DNA from: Caulobacter sp. 602-2
GTDB taxonomy: Bacteria; Pseudomonadota; Alphaproteobacteria; Caulobacterales; Caulobacteraceae
DNA: 64,000 nt
Assembly (NCBI RefSeq): GCF_011043625.1
Contig: NZ_JAAKGT010000002.1
Location: 372,001-436,000 of the forward strand
Reading direction: 5' to 3'
The translations under genes and the position numbers were made by a program. Below, in pieces: positions 28,617-36,426 of the stretch (position 1 is its first letter; every line of letters begins with the position of its first letter). The notes beneath the pieces were generated by a model that was given only the letters and a program-made list of their open reading frames with translations, was not told the DNA's origin and did not search any database.

Positions 28617-30737
28617 ATGTCCGCTCATGACGTCGGCGCGCCCAAGCCCCGCGTCGCCTCCGGCGCCCGCCCCCGCCGCTGGTTCGCCATCCTCTGCGAA
28701 GCCTTCGCCCTGGGGCTGCTGCTGCTCGTGGCGCTGGCCGGAACCGGCCGCGCCGCCGAGCGGGCGGGCGGCCTGATCATGCGCGCCAAGGGCGGCGACC
28801 AAGTGGTCGAGGCCGTGCGCCTGGGAACCGACATCGACATGACGGTCAGCGGCCTGACCGTGCGCGGCCGCGTCACCCAGGCCTTCCGCAACGACACCAG
28901 CCACTGGGTCGAGGCCGTCTATGTCTATCCGCTGCCGCAGGACGGCGCGGTCGACACCCTGAAGATGGTGGTCGGCAAGAACGTCATCGTCGGCGAGATC
29001 AAGAAGCGCGCCGAGGCCCAGGCCATCTATGACGCCGCCAAGGCGCAGGGAAAGAAGGCGGCCCTGGTCGAGCAGAACCGCCCCAACATGTTCACCAACG
29101 CCGTGGCCAACGTCGCGCCCGGCGAGACGGTGCTGGTGCAGATCGAATACCAGGCCCCCGTCGCCGTCTCGGCCGGCGAATATTCGCTGCGCCTGCCGCT
29201 GGTCGTCGCCCCGCGCTACGCCTCGCCCGGAACCGCGCCGAGCCCCGAAAGCCGCGCCACGATCGTCGACCCCAAGGTCGCCGGCGCGATCAATCCCGTC
29301 ACCGTGACCGTGCATCTGCGCGCCGGCTTCCCGCTGGGCGCGGTGACCAGCGCCAGCCACGCCGTCGACGTCCGCGACGAGAAGGGCGGCAAGGTCATCA
29401 CCCTGGCCAAGGGCCAGGCTCCGGCCGACCGCGACTTCGTCCTCACCTGGAAGCCCGTGCCGATGGCCGCGCCCGGCGTCGCCATGTTCCGCGAGAAGGT
29501 CGCCGGCGCCCACTACGTGCTGGCCCAGGTCACCCCGCCGATCGCCGCCCGCGCCGCGCCGCCGCCGGCCCGCGACATCATCTTCGTCATCGACAATTCC
29601 GGCTCGATGGGCGGGGAGTCGATGCGCCAGGCCAAGGCCGGCCTGCTGTACGGCCTTTCCAACCTCAAGCCCGCCGACCGCTTCAACGTCGTGCGCTTCG
29701 ACGACACCCTGACCGTGCTGTTCGAGGGCAGCGTCGCCGCCGACACGGCCAATCTGGCCAAGGCCCGCAAGTTCGTCTCGGGCCTGGAAGCCACCGGCGG
29801 CACCGAGATGGTCCCGGCCATGGCCGCCGCTCTGCGCGACGAGAATGGGCGCGCCGACAGCCGCGTGCGCCAGGTGGTGTTCATGACCGACGGCGCGATC
29901 AGCGACGAACAGGGCCTGTTCGACGCCATCACCGCTGGCCGCGGCCGCTCGAAGGTGTTCATGGTCGGGATCGGCTCGGCCCCCAACACCTACCTGATGG
30001 GCCGCGCCGCCGAACTGGGCCGCGGGACCTTCACCCACATCGGATCGACCGACGAGGTCGAGACGGCCATGCGCACCCTGTTCGACAAGCTGGAAAGCCC
30101 GGTGGCCACCAATCTCGTCGCCCGCTTCGAGGGCACGGGTTCGGACGCCGCCCCCGCCGTGCTGCCCGACCTCTATCGCGGCGAGCCGGTCACCCTGGCC
30201 GCGCGCGTCGACGACCTGGACGGCGTCGTGACGATCGGCGGCTTCATCGACGGCCGCCCCTGGGAGACCCGCGTGCGCCTGCGCGACGCCGAAGCCGGCA
30301 AGGGGATCTCCAAGCTGTGGGCCCGCCGCAAGATCACCGACGCCGAGGTCGCCCGCACCCTGGCGCAGATCACCGAGGACGAGGCCGACGCGCGGGTTCT
30401 GAAGCTGGGCCTCGACCATGGCCTGGTGACCAGCCAGACCAGCCTGGTGGCGGTCGACAAGACCCCCGCCCGCCCGGCCAGCGCCCCGCTGCTGCGCAGC
30501 GACCTGCCGCTGAACCTGCCGGCCGGCTGGGACTTCGACGCCCTGTTCAACCGCAAGGCCTCGACCGGAACCGGCGACGCCCCGGCCGATCCCGAGCAGC
30601 AGATCGCGCAGTTGGACCTGCCGCAGACGGCCACCGACGCGCCGATGCTGATCCTGGCGGGCCTTGGCCTGATGGCCCTCGCCCTGGTCCTGGGGGCCGG
30701 CGGCTGGGCCCTGGGCCGGCGAAGGACCGCGGCGTGA
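28617..30737 (+). CDS. VIT-VWA protein, predicted sole substrate of the class GN sortase
   Basis: 706 aa. Signal/anchor helix at about 24-46; a VIT domain (about 60-180) with VTQAFRNDTSHWVEAVYVYPLPQ and IKKRAEAQAIYDAAKAQGKK (read here as VYPLPQDGAV and AQAIYDAAK); then a von Willebrand A domain with a MIDAS-like DNSGS (about 326). The C-terminus carries a sorting signal: LPQTA at 668-672, a hydrophobic helix and a final GRRRTAA tail. AAGGAG lies upstream of ATG 28617. Its stop overlaps the sortase GTG, the one-substrate/one-sortase arrangement known for class GN sortases in Gram-negatives. Role probably surface or periplasmic adhesion; not proven. Confidence 0.88.
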   Translation: MSAHDVGAPKPRVASGARPRRWFAILCEAFALGLLLLVALAGTGRAAERAGGLIMRAKGGDQVVEAVRLGTDIDMTVSGLTVRGRVTQAFRNDTSHWVEAVYVYPLPQDGAVDTLKMVVGKNVIVGEIKKRAEAQAIYDAAKAQGKKAALVEQNRPNMFTNAVANVAPGETVLVQIEYQAPVAVSAGEYSLRLPLVVAPRYASPGTAPSPESRATIVDPKVAGAINPVTVTVHLRAGFPLGAVTSASHAVDVRDEKGGKVITLAKGQAPADRDFVLTWKPVPMAAPGVAMFREKVAGAHYVLAQVTPPIAARAAPPPARDIIFVIDNSGSMGGESMRQAKAGLLYGLSNLKPADRFNVVRFDDTLTVLFEGSVAADTANLAKARKFVSGLEATGGTEMVPAMAAALRDENGRADSRVRQVVFMTDGAISDEQGLFDAITAGRGRSKVFMVGIGSAPNTYLMGRAAELGRGTFTHIGSTDEVETAMRTLFDKLESPVATNLVARFEGTGSDAAPAVLPDLYRGEPVTLAARVDDLDGVVTIGGFIDGRPWETRVRLRDAEAGKGISKLWARRKITDAEVARTLAQITEDEADARVLKLGLDHGLVTSQTSLVAVDKTPARPASAPLLRSDLPLNLPAGWDFDALFNRKASTGTGDAPADPEQQIAQLDLPQTATDAPMLILAGLGLMALALVLGAGGWALGRRRTAA

Positions 30738-31396
30738 GCCGGCTGGCGATGATCGTGGGAGCCGCCCGTCGGCGGCTCCCCTTCCTGCTTCCGGCCCTGG
30801 CGGCCGGGAGCCTGGGCCTTGTGCTCTGCGGCCAGGGCCTATGGATCCACGCCAAGGCGGCCGTGGCCCAGGTGCTCTTGGAGCGGGCCTTCGACCAGAG
30901 CCTTCGCCAGGGCGGCGCGCCGGTGCGCCCCTGGCGCTGGGCCGACACCTGGCCGACGGCGCGCATCGCCTTCCCGCGCCAGGGCGAGCGGGTCATCGCC
31001 CTGGACGGCGCCAGCGGCCAGGCCCTGGCCTTCGGTCCCGGCCACGTGGCCGGCACGCCCAAGGCCGGCGACCGGGGAACCGCCGTCTACGCCGCCCATC
31101 GCGACACCCACTTCGCCGTCCTGGCCAAGGTCCAGCCGGGCGACCCGATCCTGGTCGAGCGCGCCGACGGCAAGGTCGCGCGCTTCGAGGTGACCGGCGC
31201 CAGGGTCGTGCGCTGGGACGCGTCGGGCGTCGATCCCCGCGCTCCGGGACGGGGCTTGGCCCTGGCCACCTGCTGGCCGCTGGACGCGAAGGTCAGCGGC
31301 CCGATGCGCTACGTGGTCTGGGCCCGCCCCGTCGAGACAAGCTTGACCTTGTCCGACCTAACCGATCGCAAAGGTATGACCACCTTGACACGATAG
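30734..31396 (+). CDS. Class GN sortase
   Basis: 220 aa from a GTG overlapping the upstream stop (GTGA). An N-terminal membrane helix (about 14-34) is followed by the sortase fold: His in YAAHRDTHF, catalytic Cys in LATCWPLD and Arg in GPMRYVVW, the required His-Cys-Arg triad. It should cleave its neighbour's LPQTA signal and transfer it to an unknown nucleophile in the envelope. Class GN sortases occur in a limited set of Gram-negatives with one dedicated target. Confidence 0.9.
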   Translation: MSRLAMIVGAARRRLPFLLPALAAGSLGLVLCGQGLWIHAKAAVAQVLLERAFDQSLRQGGAPVRPWRWADTWPTARIAFPRQGERVIALDGASGQALAFGPGHVAGTPKAGDRGTAVYAAHRDTHFAVLAKVQPGDPILVERADGKVARFEVTGARVVRWDASGVDPRAPGRGLALATCWPLDAKVSGPMRYVVWARPVETSLTLSDLTDRKGMTTLTR

Positions 31397-31514
31397 GCCT
31401 TACCTCGTAGCCGTTCACTCCTGTGACCGCTACCACCCGTATCGCCGCGCAACGGCGGACGGCGGCGGTCGTGAGGAAAAGCGCAAGAGCCACAAGCGCC
31501 AGGGGAGTGAAGAG

Positions 31515-34427
31515 ATGTCGTCCAGCCACCGCACGCGCGGAATCCGCCAGGTCCTGATCGGGGCCACTTGCCTGACCACCGCGCTCGTCGCCCTGCCCGC
31601 CCTGGCCCAGACGGCACCCGCGCCGCAGACCGCCGAGCCCGAAGCCGTCGAAGAAGTCGTCGTCACCGGCTATCGCAAGAGCCTGGCCGACGCGACCAAC
31701 GCCAAACGCGAAAGCGTCGCCTTCACCGACTCCGTCTTCGCCGAGGACATCGGCAAGTTCCCCGACCTCAACATCGCCGAGTCCCTCAACCGCATCCCCG
31801 GCGTGCAGCTGACCCGCGAGATCAACGGCGAGGGCCTGAACGTCACGATCCGCGGCCTGGGCACCAACTTCACCAAGATCCTGCTGAACGGTTCGCAGAT
31901 CGCGGTGGCCTCGTCGGGCCGCACCGACAGCCAGAACCAGAACCGCGAGGTCGACCTCGACCTCTTCCCCACCGAGCTCTTCACCCGGCTCGACGTGCAC
32001 AAGACCCCGACCGCCGGCATGGTCGAGGGCGGCGTCGCGGGCGTGGTCAACATGCGCAGCGCCCGCCCCTTCGACTACAAGGGAGGCGGCCAGCTGATCT
32101 ATTCGCTGCAGGCCGGCAAGAACAACCAGGCCGACGACATCAGCCCGCGTGGCTCGCTGATCGCCTCCAAGACCTGGGAGACCCCGATCGGCGATTTCGG
32201 CCTCTTGGGCGGCGTCGCCATCGCCCGCACCAAAAGCACCACCACCGGCTTCGAGAGCGTCGGCTGGTCGAACGCCAACATGACCTGCACGGGCTGCAAC
32301 GTGACCGGCGGCAACAACTTCAACTGGGCCTCGACCGTGCCGGCTGGCGTCAACTCCAACGGCCTGACGCCGGGCCAGGCGATCGACAACGCCCTGCTGG
32401 CCTCGCTGAACCCCGGCACGACCCTGCAGCAGCTTTCGGACGCCCAGCTTCCGCGCCTGGGCCGCGACAGCTGGAGCTCGGGCGAGCGCGACCGCGACTC
32501 CTACGTCCTGTCGGCCGAGTGGCGCCCCAACGACCAGCTGAACGTCTATTTCGACACCCTCTATTCCAAGGGCAGCCGCTCGTTCGAGCGCATCGACATG
32601 AACTGGGTCGTGCGCAACTCCAACTTCATGGTCCCGGTGGGCGTGAAGGTGAACGGCGAGGGCGTGGTCACCGAAGGCACCTTCCTCAATTCGCAGTTCT
32701 TCCTCGAGTACCGTCCCTACGAGGAGGACGTCGAGGTCCTGAACCTCAATCCCGGCTTCACCTGGCGCCCCAACGACTGGATCAAGCTGGACGGCCAGGT
32801 GAACTGGAGCCGCAGCGTCTTCTTCCGCGAGGCGCCGACGGTGCTGTTCAACACCCCGCTGAACTCGGGCCTGAACGTCACCTACGCCAACGGCGGCGGC
32901 GACTATCCGTCGATCAAGGCCAACAAGGACCTCAACGACCCGTCGCTGGGCTGGGTGTGGGCCGGCGGCCGCGTCAACGTGCAGGCCGAAAAGCGCGTGA
33001 CCCAGACCAAGGGCGCCCACTTCGACCTGACCCTGGGCGACGACAAGGGGGCCAACTTCAAGTTCGGCGTCGCCTATGACGACGTCGGCCGCACCATCAC
33101 CGCGCTCGACAACTCCGCCCGCTGGCAGGCCTTCACCTGCGGCGGCGGCGGGGTGACGCCGCAGAGCCCGGTTCCCGCGCCGGTCCCGGCCTGCGACGGC
33201 CGCGCCGGCTCGGCCATCCCGCAGGCCAACCTCGCCAGCTACATCAAGCAGGGTCCGCTGGGCTTCATCACCCTCGACAAGGACCGGTTCTTCGCCGACA
33301 GCAACTATCAGGCCTTCCTCGACAGCGCCCCGTTCTCGGCGGCCGCCGCCACCGGCGCGGCCTCGGGCCTGATCCGCGAGAAGACCACCGGCGCCTATGT
33401 CGAGGTCAACGGCGCGACCCAGGTGCTGGACCGCGACCTGCGCTTCAACCTCGGCGCCCGCTACTACTCCACCGACCAGACGATCGAGGGCCCGCAGACG
33501 GTCAACGGCGTGCTGTCGTTCCTGTCGCGCACCACCAACTACGACGGCCTGCTGCCGTCGTTCAACGTGGCCTGGAACCTGCGCGAGGACCTGATCGTCC
33601 GCGCCTCGGCCTCGCGCACCGTCACCCGTCCCAACCCCAGCGCCATGCTGCCGGGCACCACCTTCTCGGACCCCTCCGCGCAGCAGGCCAACCAGGGCAA
33701 TCCGAACCTGCAGCCCTACACGTCCAACAACTTCGACATCGGCGGCGAGTGGTACACCGGCGGCGCCGGCTACATCGGCGTGGCCCTGTTCCGCAAGGAG
33801 CTGACCGGCTTCACCGTCAACGGGACCAACACCATCCCGTTCAGCCAGCTGGGCGTGCCCTTCGACCAGCTGACCAACCTGCAGCAGCAGGCCATCAACA
33901 ACCGCGGCGGCCCCGACGCGGCGACGGTCACCGTGCAGCAGCAGGTCAACGCCGACGGCGTGCTGACCATCCTTGGCCAGGAAGTCACCTGGGTGCAGCC
34001 GCTGGACTTCCTGCTCGACGGCGCCGGCTTCACCGCCAACGCCACCCACGTCGAGCAAAACGCGCGCGGCAACGGCGCCCCGGCCCAGGCCGTCGGCATC
34101 TCGCCGTGGACCTACAACGTCACCGGCTACTACGAGAAGCACGGCGCCACCGTGCGCCTGTCCTACGTCTGGAACGACGCCCAGATCTCGTCGGGCCCGG
34201 GCCAGAACGGCATCCCGGTCGCCACCATCAACACCGACGCCCGCGGGCAATGGGACCTGTCGGCCAGCTACCAGTTCGACAACCTGCCGACCCAGCCGCG
34301 CGTCAGCCTCGACGTCATCAACATCACCGAGGAGGCTCAGCGCAGCCCGTTCCAGTGGGACAGCGCCGCCTACACCTACTACCAGCCCGGCCGTCAGATC
34401 ATGCTCGGGATCCGCGGCAAGTTCTGA
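31515..34427 (+). CDS. TonB-dependent receptor
   Basis: 970 aa. Signal peptide ending LPALAQ, TonB box-like VEEVVVTGYRKSL, plug domain with FPDLNIAESLNRIPGVQL and ITIRGLG-type repeats (VTIRGLGTNF), and a barrel ending MLGIRGKF with a terminal Phe. The start has GGGGAG upstream. It is a carbohydrate-type receptor in the same group as the one at 20836. No hydrolase is adjacent, so the ligand is unknown. A strong Rho-independent terminator follows at 34477. Confidence 0.93.
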   Translation: MSSSHRTRGIRQVLIGATCLTTALVALPALAQTAPAPQTAEPEAVEEVVVTGYRKSLADATNAKRESVAFTDSVFAEDIGKFPDLNIAESLNRIPGVQLTREINGEGLNVTIRGLGTNFTKILLNGSQIAVASSGRTDSQNQNREVDLDLFPTELFTRLDVHKTPTAGMVEGGVAGVVNMRSARPFDYKGGGQLIYSLQAGKNNQADDISPRGSLIASKTWETPIGDFGLLGGVAIARTKSTTTGFESVGWSNANMTCTGCNVTGGNNFNWASTVPAGVNSNGLTPGQAIDNALLASLNPGTTLQQLSDAQLPRLGRDSWSSGERDRDSYVLSAEWRPNDQLNVYFDTLYSKGSRSFERIDMNWVVRNSNFMVPVGVKVNGEGVVTEGTFLNSQFFLEYRPYEEDVEVLNLNPGFTWRPNDWIKLDGQVNWSRSVFFREAPTVLFNTPLNSGLNVTYANGGGDYPSIKANKDLNDPSLGWVWAGGRVNVQAEKRVTQTKGAHFDLTLGDDKGANFKFGVAYDDVGRTITALDNSARWQAFTCGGGGVTPQSPVPAPVPACDGRAGSAIPQANLASYIKQGPLGFITLDKDRFFADSNYQAFLDSAPFSAAAATGAASGLIREKTTGAYVEVNGATQVLDRDLRFNLGARYYSTDQTIEGPQTVNGVLSFLSRTTNYDGLLPSFNVAWNLREDLIVRASASRTVTRPNPSAMLPGTTFSDPSAQQANQGNPNLQPYTSNNFDIGGEWYTGGAGYIGVALFRKELTGFTVNGTNTIPFSQLGVPFDQLTNLQQQAINNRGGPDAATVTVQQQVNADGVLTILGQEVTWVQPLDFLLDGAGFTANATHVEQNARGNGAPAQAVGISPWTYNVTGYYEKHGATVRLSYVWNDAQISSGPGQNGIPVATINTDARGQWDLSASYQFDNLPTQPRVSLDVINITEEAQRSPFQWDSAAYTYYQPGRQIMLGIRGKF

Positions 34428-34476
34428 TCCCCATCCCCGCTTCGCGCGGACAACCTTCCCAGTACCGCGCGGCTCG

Positions 34477-34510
34477 GCGGCGCATCCTCCCCGGATGCGC
34501 CGCTTTTTTT
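34477..34510 (+). terminator. Rho-independent terminator after the TonB receptor
   Basis: An 11-bp perfect GC-rich stem (arms 34477-34487 and 34493-34503, GCGGCGCATCC) with a five-base loop is followed directly by seven T residues (34504-34510). Confidence 0.9.
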
Positions 34511-34545
34511 GACCATCGTTCGCAAATGCGCTCTAGGGTGCGCCC

Positions 34546-35157
34546 ATGGACTTCGAGCCCGGCCCGCCTCCCGAGACCCTTTCCGAACCGCCCGCCAAGC
34601 GCCGTGGCCCTGGCCGGCCACGCGACCCCGAAGTGGAGCGCCGCCTCAAGCGCGCCTCGTTGGAGGTGCTGGCCCAGCATGGCATGTCGGGCCTGACCCT
34701 GGAGAAGATCTGCGACAAGGCCGGCGCCCCCCGCGCCACCTTCTATCGCCGCTGGGCCACGCCGATGCAGGCGGTGGGCGAGGCCTTCAACGAGGCCTTC
34801 CTGTTCGAGAGCCTGCCCGACACCGGCGACGTGGTCAGCGACCTCGTCGCTCTGGGCCAGGCGATGGTCGACCTCTACAACGACCCCGTCGTCGGCCCGT
34901 GCATGAGCTTCCTGATCGCCGAGAGCCGGGTGCGGCCCGAATTGTTCCAGAACGGACAGGAAGACTTCCAGCGCCGCCGGGCCCACAACCGCCAGGTCGT
35001 CGAACGCGCCATCGCCCGCGGCGACATCGCCGCCGACACCGACGCCGACCTGGTGATCGACGTCCTCAGCGGCCTGGCCATGAACAACCAGGCCACCCGC
35101 CGCCCGCTGACCCCGCAGATGCTGGAGTTCGTGGTGCGGCGGTTGCTCTCCCTATGA
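34546..35157 (+). CDS. TetR-family regulator
   Basis: 203 aa. A basic N-terminal tail (KRRGPGRPRDPEVERR) leads into a TetR HTH: LAQHGMSGLTLEKICDKAGAPRATFYRRW. The C-terminal half matches the TetR_C ligand domain only loosely. It starts 36 bases after the terminator of the receptor, so it is a separate unit. Target unknown. Confidence 0.9.
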   Translation: MDFEPGPPPETLSEPPAKRRGPGRPRDPEVERRLKRASLEVLAQHGMSGLTLEKICDKAGAPRATFYRRWATPMQAVGEAFNEAFLFESLPDTGDVVSDLVALGQAMVDLYNDPVVGPCMSFLIAESRVRPELFQNGQEDFQRRRAHNRQVVERAIARGDIAADTDADLVIDVLSGLAMNNQATRRPLTPQMLEFVVRRLLSL

Positions 35158-35158
35158 T

Positions 35159-35322
35159 CCCTCTCCCCTTGCGGGAGAGGGTGGCCTCCCGCAGGGAGGT
35201 CGGGTGAGGGGTCGCACAGACCTTCAACGCCGCGCCAGCCTGACCGCTGTCGCGGCGTTCTTCATTTGAGAAACCCCTCATCCGTCGACTTTGTCGACAC
35301 CTTCTCCCGCAAGGGGAGAAGG
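35159..35322. repeat. Inverted pair of a dispersed alphaproteobacterial repeat
   Basis: Left copy: CCTCTCCCCTTGCGGGAGAG running to GGGTGAGGGGT (35159-35212). Right copy, inverted: ACCCCTCATCCG to CTCCCGCAAGGGGAGAAGG (35273-35322). Both share the CTCCCCTTGCGGGAG hairpin and the GAGGGGT end, so these are two copies of one element facing opposite ways. Confidence 0.75.
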
Positions 35323-35390
35323 ATCACTTGCACACTTGAAAACAAACCAACCAGACGGTATCTTACAAACCTCCCTAGCCGAGGTCTTCC

Positions 35391-35738
35391 GTGTCCGTCC
35401 CCGCTTCCGCCTACGCCATGCTCGCCGGCGCCATCGCCGCCGAAGTCGCCGGCACCACCTTCCTGCAGAAGTCCGAGCAGTTCACGAAACTGCTGCCCAG
35501 CCTGGCCACGGCCGGGCTCTACGCCCTGGCCTTCTTCCTGCTGTCGATCGCGCTGAAGCACATGCCGCTGGCGGTCGCCTACGCTGTCTGGAGCGGCGTC
35601 GGGATCGTGCTGACGGCGGTGATCGGCGCCGTGCTCTTCCGCCAGATGCTGGACCTGCCGGCGATGATCGGCATCGGCCTGATCGTCAGCGGCGTGGTCG
35701 TCGCCCAACTGTTCTCGCGCACCCTGGGTCACGGATGA
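35391..35738 (+). CDS. SMR-family small multidrug efflux transporter
   Basis: 115 aa with four transmembrane helices. The conserved proton-coupling Glu is in the first helix (AIAAEVAGTTFLQKS), and SMR motifs LKHMPLAVAYAVWSGVG and GVVVAQLFS follow. A GTG start at 35391 has GAGG upstream. It exports lipophilic cations or related compounds in exchange for protons. It is coupled by ATGA to a TetR gene, likely its own regulator. Confidence 0.92.
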   Translation: MSVPASAYAMLAGAIAAEVAGTTFLQKSEQFTKLLPSLATAGLYALAFFLLSIALKHMPLAVAYAVWSGVGIVLTAVIGAVLFRQMLDLPAMIGIGLIVSGVVVAQLFSRTLGHG

Positions 35739-36292
35739 ACGTCACCGCCTACAATCGCCCCAAGCAGCCCGAGCAGGTGCGCCGCGCCCTGCTGGAGGCC
35801 GCCGTCGCCCTAGCCGAAGAGCAGGGCCTGGGCGGGATCACCGTCCAGGCGGTGGCCGAACGCGCCGGCGTCACCAAGGGCGGACTGTTCCACCACTTCG
35901 CCAACAAGCAGGTGCTGATCGACGCCGTCTTCGACTTCATGCTGGAGCAGATGGAAGAGGCGCTGGACCGGCTGATGGCCGAAGACAGCGGTCACGGCTG
36001 CTTCACCCGCGCCTATGTGGTCTCGACCTTCGAATGCTGCGACCAGGCGCTCAGCGGCCAGGCCCTGACCATCTCGATGGTCACCGACCCGGCGCTGCGC
36101 CACCGCTGGGGCCGCTGGATCGACGAGCGCCTCGTGCGCCACGCCGACACCGATTCCGACCCGCGCCTGCGCGTCGTGCGCCTGGCCGCCGACGGCTACT
36201 GGTTCGCCCGCGTGCTGCATGAAGGCGACCACGGCAGCGAGACCCCGCAAGACCTGCAGGCCCGGCTGATCGCCATGACCCGGGAGACCTGA
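35735..36292 (+). CDS. TetR-family regulator coupled to the SMR pump
   Basis: 185 aa from the ATG at 35735 overlapping the SMR stop. TetR HTH: EEQGLGGITVQAVAERAGVTKGGLFHHFANK (key residues GITVQAVAERAGVTKGGLF). The C-terminal part contains FECCDQALSGQALTISM, typical of regulators paired with SMR pumps. It probably represses the pump operon from which it is expressed. Confidence 0.9.
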   Translation: MNVTAYNRPKQPEQVRRALLEAAVALAEEQGLGGITVQAVAERAGVTKGGLFHHFANKQVLIDAVFDFMLEQMEEALDRLMAEDSGHGCFTRAYVVSTFECCDQALSGQALTISMVTDPALRHRWGRWIDERLVRHADTDSDPRLRVVRLAADGYWFARVLHEGDHGSETPQDLQARLIAMTRET

Positions 36293-36294
36293 CC

Positions 36295-36423
36295 ATGGCC
36301 TTCCTTCGCCTGCACTGGGCGCTGCTGCCGGAGACGCCGCCCGCCGACGCCTCCGCGCCCCAGCCGGAAGCGCCGCGGGAGCCGCCGGCCGAACCGCCGC
36401 TGGAAACCCCGGCGGCGGCCTGA
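36295..36423 (+). CDS. Small proline-rich protein
   Basis: 42 aa, starting two bases after the TetR stop in the same direction: MAFLRLHWALLPE followed by an Ala/Pro/Glu-rich tail. It ends four bases before the converging GGDEF-EAL gene's stop. No family; it may be a real small gene of the SMR operon or chance. Weak support. Confidence 0.3.
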   Translation: MAFLRLHWALLPETPPADASAPQPEAPREPPAEPPLETPAAA

Positions 36424-36426
36424 CGC

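Noticed and set aside
31293..34250. 985-aa open frame antisense to the second TonB receptor
   Set aside because: Same type of shadow; the plus strand encodes plug and barrel motifs and ends at a good terminator.
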